The notes under the pieces: generated by a model | Told to the model about the DNA's origin: nothing | What the model saw: only the letters and a program-made list of their open reading frames with translations | Database searches by the model: none | Source: Dichetophora obliterata | Taxonomy: Eukaryota; Arthropoda; Insecta; Diptera; Sciomyzidae | DNA length: 64,000 nucleotides | Assembly: GCA_963920525.1 (NCBI GenBank) | Contig: OY986435.1 | Location: forward strand, 102,844,615 to 102,908,614 | Direction of reading: 5' to 3' | Position numbers and translations under genes: made by a program | Shown here: in pieces, positions 42,231 to 51,676 of the stretch | Numbering within the stretch: position 1 is the first letter of the stretch | How the letters are laid out: every line of letters begins with the position of its first letter

Positions 42231-43700
42231 TCTTCCACTCTCACTTCTAAACTACTTATCATAATTTGACAAATGAGGTATCGTTGGAAGCTTTTTGATA
42301 GTCTTCTGGTTAATGGCTATGTAACGTCACATTTAATTTAATATAGCGCCCTCTAGCGGACATAAAGTCATGAGCAAAAAAATTTTTAGTGACACAAGCA
42401 AATGAGGTATCGTTAGAAGCGTTTTGATTGTCCAATGAAGAAAAGTTATGTGACGTCACATAAAGTTTAATATAGCGCCCTTCCTAGGACAATAAGTCAA
42501 CTAAACCCCTTACTTCTAAACTACTAATCATAATTTGGCAAATGAGGTATCGTTAGAAGCGTTTTCACCGTGCGCTGGTTAAAGGTTGTGTGACGTCACA
42601 TAAAATTTAATATAGCGCCCTCTAGAGGACAGTTAGTAAAATAAGCCCTTATTTCTAAACTGCTTATAGTAATTTGACAAATGAGATATCTTTGGAAGCA
42701 TTTTGATCATCCGCCAGTTATGACGTCACATTAAATATGATATGGCGCCCTCTAGAGAACAGAAAATCAACTAAACCCCTAACTTCTAAACTACTTATCA
42801 GAATTTAACAAATGAGGTATCGTTTGACACGTTTTGATCGTCCGCCGGTTAAAGGTTATGCAACGTTACATACAATTTAATATAGCGCCCTCTAGAGGAC
42901 ATAAATTAAACTAAACCACTAATTTCTAAACAGTGGCGGCAGAAGCCTAGTGGGTAGAGTGCGTCGCCCCTAAGCTAAAGAACCGCGGTAGCCCGGGTTC
43001 AATTCTAGCTCAGACAGAAAGTTTTTAAATTGAATTAATTTTTCTGTTCGGTCGTCACCTCTCTGCAGACAATAGCAAACCTCAGAGAGAAAAAATTGCC
43101 ATGTAAAGCTTCTTGAGAACATAAGCCGTTCGGAGTCGGCATAAAACACGTAGGTCCAGTTCTCTGTCATTTGTGATCAAACATTTAATAACACGCACAA
43201 CACAATTGATCAATAGAAGCTAGGTCAACGTCCTTCCAAGGGCTGAAATGGCCAATTTATTTTTTATTTTATTTTTTTTACTAACTTCTAAACTACTTAT
43301 CGTATTTTGACAAATAAGGTATCGTTGGAAGCGTTTTCCTTGTCCGGTGGTTAAAGGCTATGTGACGTTAAATTGAATTTAATATGGCGCCCTGTACTTG
43401 AGAGTACAGAAAGTGAACTAAACCACTAACTTCTAAAGTACTTATTATATTTTGACAAATGAGGTATCGTTGAAAGCGTTTTCAACGTCCGCTGATTAAA
43501 GGCTATGTGATGTCACATTAAATAAAATAAAGCGTCCTCTAGAGGACAAAAAATTAACTAAACCCTATCTTCTAAATTACTTATCATAATTTGATAAATC
43601 AGGTATCGTTGGGAGCGTTTTCTTTTAGTCCGCTTATTATAGACTTTGCGACGTCACATTTAATTGAATGTGGCGCCTTCTATATGACATAAAGTCATGC
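42231..43700 (+). repeat. ~140-bp tandem array, about eight diverged units, several with TGACGTCA
   Basis: Each unit has ACTTCTAAACTACTTATCAT, TTTGACAAATGAGGTATCGT, GGAAGCGTTTTGATCGTCCG, a TATGTGACGTCACAT-like palindrome, and AATATAGCGCCCTCTAGAGG. The palindrome contains a perfect TGACGTCA in at least three units (near 42452, 42592 and 42724). The array is preceded by ACCCGACTACGGCGAAGC (42197) and followed by AAAACCCGACCACT (43847). A SINE interrupts it at 42932-43279. Confidence 0.85.
42932..43279 (+). mobile_element. tRNA-derived SINE with 14-bp target duplication
   Basis: The head carries an A-box-like GCCTAGTGGGTAGAGTGCG (about 42944-42962) and a B-box GGGTTCAATTC (42996-43006), spaced as in tRNA promoters. 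A unique body (TTCGGAGTCGGCATAAAACA, TAGGTCCAG) and a T/A-rich tail follow. The flanks ACTAATTTCTAAAC (42918-42931) and ACTAACTTCTAAAC (43280-43293) are a target duplication with one mismatch. It should be mobilised by LINE machinery; a LINE partner cannot be identified. Confidence 0.85.
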
Positions 43701-44105
43701 ACTAAAAAAAATTGTGAATGCCATAAGCATCTTTGTTTATAAATTGATCATCAAATAATTAATAAGTAGTTAATACTTTCGATTATATAAAAATTGTATC
43801 CCCAAAATAATTTAAATAAAAAAATAAGTTAAAAAAAACTAAAACCCGACCACTAAAAAACCACGTTCTAAAAAGTATGAAACAAGAAAATTTGGTAAGC
43901 GATCATAAGCTTTAGGGCAAAGTGCATCAAGAGGACGACATATCACCATACATCTAGAGGGCGTCATATAACCACATATGGTATATGAGGTGGCATACGA
44001 CTACGAATATCTTCTGAATACCACTATGAATATGCATAAAATACATAAATATATTATGTGTAAGTTGTTTGTTTATTAAACAAAAAACATTAAATAGTTT
44101 ATACA

Positions 44106-45413
44106 TAAAGGGTGTTTTTTATAGAGTGATACAACTTTGAGTTGGCATCACTGCTTTATTTGACCACCTATTTAATAGCTGATAGTTGCTTTTAGTTAAG
44201 TTTACTTGGACATTTCACTATGGATTGACTTACACCAGAGGAACGCGTGCAAATTGTGGAATTTTTTAATCAAAATAATGGTTCTGTTCGTCAAACTTAT
44301 CGTGCACTTCGTCCATTTTATGGCGTACATAATCGTCCTTCAGAACTGCTAATTCGAAGAACAATAGATCGTTTTCGGACCACATTTACTGTTACTGATG
44401 ATGTGCATCCCGTGAGACGCCGAACAGTGCGCACTGAAGAATCTGTAGCCGCTGTACAGGAAAGCATTGAAGATGATGCTAATCAATCAATTCGTCGCCG
44501 TTCTCAGCAACTGGGGTTGTGTCCTTCCACTTTATGGAAGATTTTACGAAAAGATCTTGGCTTAAAACCTTTCAAGATTCAACTTGTGCAGAAATTAAAG
44601 CCAAACGACCATCGTATGCGCTGCCAATTCGGCGAATGGGCTGAAGAACAATTTGATATTGATTTTGAATTTCCATGGAAAATTTTATTTTCCGATGAAG
44701 CCCATTTTTGGTTGAATGGGTAAGTAAAAAAACAGAATTGTCGTATTTGGAGTGAGGAGAATCCAAAAGCTTTTGTCGAAACACCATTACATCCACAGAA
44801 AATTACTGTTTGGTGCGCTTGATGAGCTGGCGGAGTCATTGGCCCATATTTCTTCAAAAACGATGATGGTCAGAATGTTACTGTCAATGGTGAACGGTAT
44901 AGGAACATGATTCGAAGTTTTGTCGTACCTCAATTAGCTGGCATTAATCTTGCCGATATGTGCTTCCAACAGGACGGAGCCACATGCCACTCAGCGGGCG
45001 CTACAATTGATTTACTTAAGGAAACTTTTGACGAAAAAATAATTTCACGATATGGCCCAATTAATTGGCCCCCAAGATCCTGTGATTTAACCCCATTGGA
45101 TTATTTTCTTTGGGGTTATGTAAAGTCACTTGTCTACGTCGATAAACCACAAACAATTGAACACCTGGAAATCAACATTCGAAGAGTTATCGGCGAGATA
45201 CGGCCTCAAATGCTGCGAAAAGTTTGTGAAAATTTGTGTTCCAGATTGCGCCTTGTACGCGCCAGCCGTGGCGGACACATGCCCGAAATCATATTTAAAC
45301 ATTAATGTCATAAAATTTTCTATCCAATCAAACCAGTTTCATTGATATTAAAAATATATTACTATGTTTTATTAGGATTTAAACTCGTATCACTCCATAA
45401 AAAACACCCTTTA
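44106..45413 (+). mobile_element. DD41D (rosa-type) Tc1/mariner element
   Basis: The body 44108-45411 (1304 bp) has inverted ends AAGGGTGTTTTTTATAGAGT and ...CTCCATAAAAAACACCCTT, flanked by TA on both sides. It encodes one transposase, now broken by stops. The insertion lies inside an older element whose ends are also inverted (43838-43892 and 45423-45497). Confidence 0.9.
44220..45305 (+). pseudogene. DD41D mariner transposase, four in-frame stops
   Basis: The frame starts at ATG 44220. A helix-turn-helix half follows (GSVRQTYRALRPFYG; QQLGLCPSTLWKILRKDLG). The catalytic triad is Asp in FSDEAHFW, Asp in CFQQDGATCH, and Asp in LTPLDYFLWG. Counting from the QQDGA Asp to the TPLD Asp gives 41 intervening residues, hence DD41D rather than the DD34D of classic mariners. 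Stops: TGA at 44226, TAA at 44721, and adjacent TGA TGA near 44820. The rest stays in frame and the element ends are intact, so the copy is inactive but could be a substrate. Confidence 0.9.
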
Positions 45414-45779
45414 CAAATTTCAGATGAGAACATTTTCTTGTTTCATACTTTTTAGAGCGTTGTGATTAGTAGTCGGGTTTTAGTTTTTTTAACATACTTT
45501 TTAATTCCTTTTGTTCCTTTTTTGTTTTAAATTAGGTTTTATTATTAAAATAATTTTTATTGTGATATGAATTGTTGAATCGAATAAACTAAAATACAAA
45601 CCAAACTTTGTAGCAATGGATGAACTTAACCATAAATAAATGAAATATTCAGTATAAAAAATTTAGTTTTAATTTATTTTAAAAGGATCACATTTTTTCA
45701 TTAACATGCAAAACTAAAGTATAAATGCATATATGTGTATAATCATTAAGCATTTTAATTTTGTATATATTGGTTTCCT
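45414..45779. other. Gene-free AT-rich stretch
   Basis: 45423-45497 is the inverted partner of 43838-43892 (AACTAAAACCCGAC with TAAAAAGTATGAAACAAGAA). Beyond that nothing is supported. Confidence 0.5.
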
Positions 45780-46118
45780 GGTGTTCATTGCCGGAGGAGG
45801 AACTTCATTGCCGTTTTTATTTTCCATTTCGAAACTGATTAAAAAGTTTTGGAGAATACAGCACAACATAATCCAGTCATTGCATATATCTTATTTGATG
45901 TCAAAAGCATTCTAAATTTTAGCTCTCTTAAAGCTGCCGAATTTTTCTTTTAATACACCAAAACAGTTCTCAATTCGTTCTCGGTATTTGGAAAAATACG
46001 TATTAAAATACGTATCTCTTGCTTCTTTTGGGTGTTCAGTGCTGTTTTGACGGAAGGGCGTTATTAAATATGGTTTAAGTGAATAGGCACTATCTCCAGC
46101 TATCCACTGTGATGTCGC
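45780..46118 (-). pseudogene. PIF/Harbinger transposase, C-terminal fragment
   Basis: The minus strand reads WIAGDSAYSLKPYLITPFRQ, then KYRERIENCFGVLKEKFGSF. These are the second Asp (GDSAY) and the Glu (ENCFG) blocks of the Harbinger DDE transposase (DDE_Tnp_4 type). TAG and TAA stops follow. The preceding catalytic part is found further upstream on this strand (46333-46625), separated by a MITE at 46121-46332. Confidence 0.78.
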
Positions 46119-46120
46119 TA

Positions 46121-46332
46121 ATTAGTTTTCACTGTCATTTTCAGTGGTCAGTTATTGTCAATCAAATTGACAACATGTTGTCATTTTTTCTAACTTTAAC
46201 AACCTTAGAAAATTAAAAACAAATAAATTATTAAATGGAGCTATGCAGAAAATGTTCTAGAGTTTTATTAAAATGATATTTCAGGTGACAAACTTTTGTG
46301 TCGTCATAAAAATGACATAGTGAAAACCAAGC
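46121..46332. mobile_element. MITE at the left edge of the 5.37-kb tandem array
   Basis: Inverted ends TTAGTTTTCACTGTCATTTT and AAAATGACATAGTGAAAACC. The tandem array breakpoint (46301) falls inside it: later array copies keep only the right end, joined to unit-end sequence. Confidence 0.65.
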
Positions 46333-46625
46333 ATAAGAATCGTTTCAGATGTTTTAAAAGTGAATAATTCGAAATTATTTTTGCGTCATGTACACTGCCT
46401 GGGTAACCTATTGTTACCTGCCTTATGCGCAGTTTATAGTCGCAAATTGCTTGCAGTTTTATAGAATATTGGCGTTTACGCGAAAAATAAATCTCGTGAA
46501 ATTACTAGAGCCTCTGCTAATCTTATTTCGGAGCCATCGATATAGCCTACACACCCATTTCTTTGCCAGTTGCGGAGACAATTTGCTGTATTTCTCTTTC
46601 ATTTGGCCAGTACAAGAACTTAAGG
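46333..46625 (-). pseudogene. PIF/Harbinger transposase, middle fragment (unit 1)
   Basis: The minus strand, in three frames, reads WPNEREIQQIVSATGKEMG, GYIDGSEIRL (first Asp block, IDG), RKRQYSIKLQAICDY and PGSVHDAKIISNYSLLKHLK. These are successive Harbinger transposase blocks with frameshifts. It continues the fragment at 45780-46118. Copies: 51709-52001, 57079-57371, 62451-62743. Confidence 0.75.
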
Positions 46626-46630
46626 ACCAG

Positions 46631-47056
46631 TTATAATAGACGTAAAGTAATGTGGTCTTATGTCAATTGAGCAGTGTGTTCTTTCACTTCTTGTTTCAAA
46701 CAATACTTTCTTATACAAGTAATTATAATAAACGTAACGTAATGTAACGGGACGTAAAGATACGTTTGATTTCGATTTCAACGTTACTTTACATTAGGCC
46801 TGTTCAAAGAACAACTAAACGTAATATTGTTGAACTACGCTTTTTGTTGAGGTTTCGTTATTAATGTGATATTTCTATATATCCACAGCTATGGATGACG
46901 AAGTTTTAATTGAACTTGTACCGGAACGTGCAATTATTTACGACAAACAACTGCCTGGCTACTGCCTATTATAATTGCTACAACGTTTTCTTACATTACG
47001 TCCCGTCCCGATGACAGTTGACAACATTTCGTTACATTACATTACGTCTATTATAA
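46631..47056. mobile_element. MITE with TTATAATAGACGTAA ends and a captured MADF-like exon start (unit 1)
   Basis: Inverted ends TTATAATAGACGTAAAGTAA and ...TTACGTCTATTATAA, with inner arms AACGTAATGTAACGGGACGT and ACATTACGTCCCGTCCC. Inside, a splice-acceptor-like TATATCCACAG is followed by ATG at 46891 and MDDEVLIELVPERAIIYDKQ, which resembles the first helix of a MADF domain. It splits the Harbinger transposase between its N-terminal and middle parts. Copies: 52007-52432, 57377-57802, 62749-63174. Confidence 0.7.
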
Positions 47057-47063
47057 TTCTACC

Positions 47064-47549
47064 TTAACTCTTCAATCTTAATATGGCCTTAAAAACTCTT
47101 TCAGTTATATTTTCAATAGTGCCTCCTCCAACACCAAATAACGAAGCCACTTTTCGAACAGATTGTCCATCGCCAGAAGATCCCAACCGATAAAGCACTA
47201 TTTTAAGTTGCAACTCGAGTGGAAGGAAGTTGTGTAGCACTTGAGGTAGTATTAAAAACAGCATCGTTTTAAATGAGGTCTACGATACGTTCGAATTCGT
47301 AGGGACGGACAAGAATCATCTGGTTGAATGTGCCGTCAAGATTTGTAAGAACATTTTTCTGCCAATTAGAGCATTTTGGCTGTCTGTAAAACTTTCAAAT
47401 GCTTCATCTTCTTCGTCATCTCCATCAACTTTTGTAGTGAATAAAAACATTTCTGCAAATACTTGTTTCAACTCCTAATAAAGCTAATGCTTGATTTACG
47501 CACAAAGCAGCTATAATTTTAATTGTTTCACTTTTGTTTGCCATTTTAG
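47064..47549 (-). pseudogene. PIF/Harbinger transposase, N-terminal fragment (unit 1)
   Basis: The minus-strand start MANKSETIKIIAALCVNQAL (ATG at about 47546) leads into FTDSQNALIGRKMFLQILT in another frame, then PLELQLKIVLYRLGSSGDGQ and VRKVASLFGVGGGTIENITE. The last is the helix-turn-helix block of Harbinger transposases (LQL...L..L..G.....VA..FGV...T). Frameshifts are present. Copies: near 52440-52921, 57810-58291, 63182-63663. Confidence 0.72.
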
Positions 47550-47815
47550 TTAACTTTACTTATCATGATTAGCTGATTTAGTGTAGAAATGGGACATACA
47601 ACGATACAACGTTTAAGGAATGTATACATGTGTCGTAATTTTCTAGAACTTTGATATGCGACATAAGACATAAGACAGGCCTTGTGAATTGCCTAAATGT
47701 TGTTTATTTATATTTGTTTGTTGTACTTTAAATGAACTTAATTCTTATTTGTACTAATCCTATATGAAATGAAATGAAAACTTCGTAAACGACTGACAAG
47801 CAGATGATAAGCAAT
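47550..47815. other. Unit spacer without genes
   Basis: AT-rich leader side of the Harbinger remnant. It contains the direct repeat GACATAAGACATAAGACAGG. Nothing else is supported. Confidence 0.45.
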
Positions 47816-48215
47816 TTAAATATGACTTTTACTTTTGATCGAAAAAATAAGTAAAATTTTAACTGATATTTTTGATCGAAAAAATAAAAGTCAAATTTTA
47901 ACTTATTACATGAATTTAATTGTGAGTTTTAGATCAAGTAAGATTTTAAGAAGGCAACAATAATAATTCATGTAATAATTTAAATAATAGATCAGAATTA
48001 ATTAACTAACGTAAAATTTTAACTTTAATCACTGACCAAAATAATGAAAGTAAAATTTTACCTTATATTGTTGATTAAAAAATTAAAGTAAAATTTTAAG
48101 TAAAATATAACTTTATAAACTGATCGAAAAAATAAGTCCAATTTTAACTCTTATTTTTGATCGAATCAAAATCGGTGAGAAAATAATGATAATTTATTGA
48201 CTTGAAAAAAAATCA
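47816..48215. repeat. GATCGAAAAAATAA(GT)AAAATTTTAAC short tandem repeats (unit 1)
   Basis: About eight diverged copies of TTTGATCGAAAAAATAAGT with AAAATTTTAACT. The right edge AACTCTTATTTTTGATCGAA followed by AAAATCGGTGAGAAAATAAT is the reverse complement of 9040-9090. The same block starts again at the very end of the window (from about 63935). Confidence 0.75.
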
Positions 48216-48655
48216 GAAAAATTAAAAACATTAAAGATTATTATTCCTTAGCTAACAATCAACACATTGCTATAATAAAATATCGAATAGACTAATTCTT
48301 TCCATCTGACTTCCCCTTGGTGCTTTTTCAAAAACTCTATTTTGATATAAATAATTATAAACAAAATAATGCAAAATTAAGTCAAGAAATTTTTTTTTAG
48401 GTACACTCTAATAATACATTTACACCGAAACTAAAACACTTTTTATCGCTATAGAGTTTTATCTCAAAACACGAGTGTTAACACCGTTTTTTCACGTTTT
48501 AGTTTGGCGTTTATGTTTTCTTATGGCTAACTCACACGGGATTGTTTGATTGGCAATCAATGAACTTTTCTTACGCTCTTTTAAATTTTGATTGTTGGTA
48601 GAATGTTGGTAGCTCACACGACACGCCAATCTGGGTTTGACATTTCTTTGAAATA

Positions 48656-50586
48656 CAGTTGAACTTCGATTAACCGTGATGCTCGGGACCGGGCTAATCA
48701 CGGAAAACCGAAAATCACGGTTAAAAGAGGTAAAATTTTACATGTATAAATTTTATTATTTTTATTTATTTTTGACAAAAACATGTAAATCTGCGTCTAT
48801 AAACAACTTATCATATCTCTAGTCTTTAGTAGGAAGTCTGTCTAATGTTTTTAGCTTTTGATTGTTCTTCCAACAAATGAGTTTGTATGCGATATATTTG
48901 CATTTTATCTGGTTCTGAAATACTACTTGGACAATTAAAGTTTTCTAAAAAACCTAACAAAATACTACTAGCCTCTATTGCCTGAGCCAATGTAGGCGGT
49001 TCGTCCGCATTTCCTCCATCTTATTCCTCGGAATTTGAATCAAGCTCATCTTCTTGGCTTTGGGTAACCATGTCTACGATTTCGTCTTTAGATACAATAG
49101 CAAACGGAGCGACATCAGAGTCGCACACCATCCACTTTTCGACAGCATCAATCGTACATCCAGACGGTATGGTTATATCTGTTTGTATATCAACAAGGCT
49201 ATCTGGAGCATCTTCATTATGAGATAGTAAGTTATTCCAAACTCTTTCTAGAACTTGTGGAGTTACAGAGTCCCACGAAGCTGCGGCTGCCCACAAAGCT
49301 GTCTTAATATTCAAAGATTTAAAGAAATCACGTCTATCATTAGCACCAACAAGTTTTTGAACGATCCGTTTACGGTAGTGACATTTGAAGCTCCGAATTA
49401 CTCCTTGATCCATAGGCTGAATCAAGGACGTTGATGTTCCTTTGCTTCTGGTACAAAATTTTGATTACACCACTCCAGAAATAGCTGTTGTGTTACCCAA
49501 GCTTTCTTATTAGATTTATAAATCACAGGAAGGTGTTCAACGTTTTTTAAAGCTCTTGGATGGGCACTTTTTTCTATTATCATCAATTTACACTTGTGAG
49601 TTCCTGCAGCATTTGAACAAACTAGCACTGTGATTCTCTCCTTGGATTCCTTGTACCCTTCAATAGAATATTCATTACCACTAGCCAAAGAACTCTGAGG
49701 CAAACACCTCCAAAATAGACTGGTTTCGTCTGCATTGTAGATCTGTTCAGTTGTAAGTTGTTCGTTTTACAAACATCGTAGCAGACTCATAATCAGCACA
49801 CTCCTTTTCTCCCGTAGATTTCAGTCGACGGATTCCATGACATTTTTTGAATTTATCCAACCAACCAAATGAATAAGTGCACTCTGAATTCATGTTTAAC
49901 TTCAAATGGAACATTTTTGCCTTTTTGACAATCATTTCGCCTGAAGTTCAGAAGCAAATTTCAGTTTAAGTTCATACAATATCTCGATTTCAGTTAATTT
50001 ACCTGAAATTGGAGTTCCCTTAAATCTTTCTTGCCGAAACCATTCATATGTTGCGAAATCAACTTTTGGATTTTCGGATGTTTTTAGTGTATATCTGTGT
50101 TTAAGGCCAAGCATTGAATCAGCATCGGAGCAAAATTTTAAAATTCGATCTTTTTTTTTATTAAATCGGATACAATTGAATGCCAACTCCATATTTTTCA
50201 GACAACATTTTAAAAGGTACTTTACGTTTTGAGTATTCATTAATCAGCTCCATTTTTTCTTTAATTGAAAGAACCTTTCTTGCTCTTTTCGCGGATTTAG
50301 TTTTTGACGGTGGCATGATGTAAGGAAAACACGTCTTGACAGATCAAATTTCACACTGATGAATGAATACATATGAAAATTGATATGAAAATTACACTTT
50401 CATGAAAAAGGGGAATCACCGAATTTTAATATGAGAGATGTGTGTGTATTATACGAAAAAAACAAACAAGCAGTCATATGGACATGTGCATCACGGATAA
50501 TAGAGGTAAATCACGGTTAATAGAGGTAAAAAATCAACCACTCAGCATCACGGTTAATAGAGTCACGGTTAATCGAAGTTCAACTG
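48656..50586 (-). mobile_element. Pogo/Tigger-type element, dead (unit 1)
   Basis: 1931 bp with inverted ends CAGTTGAACTTCGATTAACC (left) and GGTTAATCGAAGTTCAACTG (right). TA lies at the left edge; the right edge has AC. Extra copies of the sub-terminal motif ATCACGGTTAA occur near both ends. Contains a broken pogo-type transposase on the minus strand. Confidence 0.88.
49021..50316 (-). pseudogene. Pogo/Tigger-type transposase, catalytic region deleted (unit 1)
   Basis: Starts at ATG 50316: a basic N-terminus, a CENP-B-type helix-turn-helix (LSIKEKMELINEYSKRKVPF), SDLIKKKDRILKF in a second frame, a second DNA-binding half (VDFATYEWFRQERFKGTPIS), then QIYNADETSLFW (first catalytic Asp), AHPRALKNVEHLPV and WVTQQLFLEWCNQNFVPEAK. 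It then jumps directly to SLIQPMDQGVIRSFK. The block between, which should hold the second Asp (LL.DNA.GH), is missing, and the frame shifts at the junction (about 49425). The tail is acidic. At least three frameshifts plus the deletion: not a working enzyme. Confidence 0.88.
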
Positions 50587-51000
50587 ACTTTTTCTCCTCC
50601 ACTTTATTTTGTGCTATAAAAACTCTTTCTTGTTTTCTATTTCTTGTTTTTAAAAGCACACTTACTTGTCGGCTTTTTTTTTTTGTTCACTTCATTAATT
50701 CACTTGTTAAGAATAAGGGTTTCATGCAACGATTTTTCCATTATGTTTTCGTAAAAAGCTAATACGTTTCTTTAACAAAAGTACTTTTTTGGTACTTAAA
50801 CTCAGCAAAAATTTTATTTCGCCACCCAGCAACACTGTTCAGATTGCTGATTGCTGCCATGTACAGCAATCAAAAAATTAACAAATTTTATTGCTGCAAT
50901 CTGTGTTCATCCGCCCTTGCTCTCAGTGCTTTTTACAGATTCCCATTGAAAGCAACAACAAAACGAGTAAACTGTTTGATTGGCAATCACCGTGTGAGTT

Positions 51001-51676
51001 GGAGATTACTGTTCCATTTTTGCTTATATTTTGCTCATTTTCGTAGCTTTTACAGCTTGAGGTGTTGCCACCTTTCATTTTTACCATGATATGTTTCGGC
51101 CTTTAGTGTTTTAATGGTGTTTTATAATAAAACGGGCTGTGAGGTGTTTTAAATTTTGTATGGTAAAACACTTAAAATAAGTCGTGTTTTGGCTCTTAAA
51201 TGCGATAAATGCATAAAACACCCTGCAAACCAAAGTTTCCGAATTTGTCTGAATTCCGATTAGTTCGTAACTATTTTGAGAATTCTTAACGCATTCGTAA
51301 CTATTTCGTAACACTGATTTCGGAATATTTCCGAATAATTCGAAAGAGTTCCGAAATCAAATTTTCAAATTTAAATGGTGAGGTGTTTGTAATATTTCGA
51401 GTTGAAAAAAATTGGTAGGCCTTGAGCCTAGCGGCATTTTAAATAATTTTCCATTTGTAAAATAATTTAATTTTAAACAACTTTTTCTTTAAAACAGATG
51501 ATACAAAATTTGGTTCTAATTTTAATTTTTACAGATGCAAATACAAACGACATGTCAGATTCACATTTATAATTTTTGGCGTGTCATTTGTACGAAACAT
51601 ATAGTCTGGGGCATCTTAAGCCCTAACTAAACTTTGATTCGAAATTGTTATTTTTGTATTTCATACGGTACTTTTG
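51001..51676. other. Right part of unit 1, no gene
   Basis: Contains GTGTTTTA-rich inverted pieces (GGTGTTTTAAATTTTGTATG and AAAACACTTAAAATAAG) and TTCCGAATTT/CGGAATATTTCC patches. No ORF is supported. Confidence 0.5.

Larger units (their letters stand above)
48529..51000. repeat. Segment with AACTCACACGG inverted ends enclosing the pogo element (unit 1)
   Basis: AACTCACACGG at 48529 is mirrored by CCGTGTGAGTT ending at 51000, and TGTTTGATTGGCAATCA occurs next to each end in the same orientation. It may be an older non-autonomous element into which the pogo element inserted. The structure is only partly symmetric, so this is tentative. Confidence 0.45.
46301..51676. repeat. 5.37-kb tandem unit 1
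   Basis: 5376 bp from TCGTCATAAAAATGACATAG to the next copy of the same sequence at 51677. It contains the middle and N-terminal part of a Harbinger transposase (minus), a MITE with a captured MADF start, GATCGAAAAAATAA repeats, and a dead pogo-type element. Units 2-4 are nearly identical, differing by small indels (an extra GGAA near 47220 in unit 1). Confidence 0.95.

Noticed and set aside
46388..46636. 82-codon plus-strand frame repeated in every 5.37-kb unit (also 51764, 57134, 62506)
   Set aside because: It is antisense to the Harbinger transposase fragment; repetition reflects tandem duplication, not selection.
50442..51089. Repeated plus-strand small frames at the right end of each unit
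   Set aside because: They run across the pogo inverted end and AT-rich spacer; no motif supports coding.
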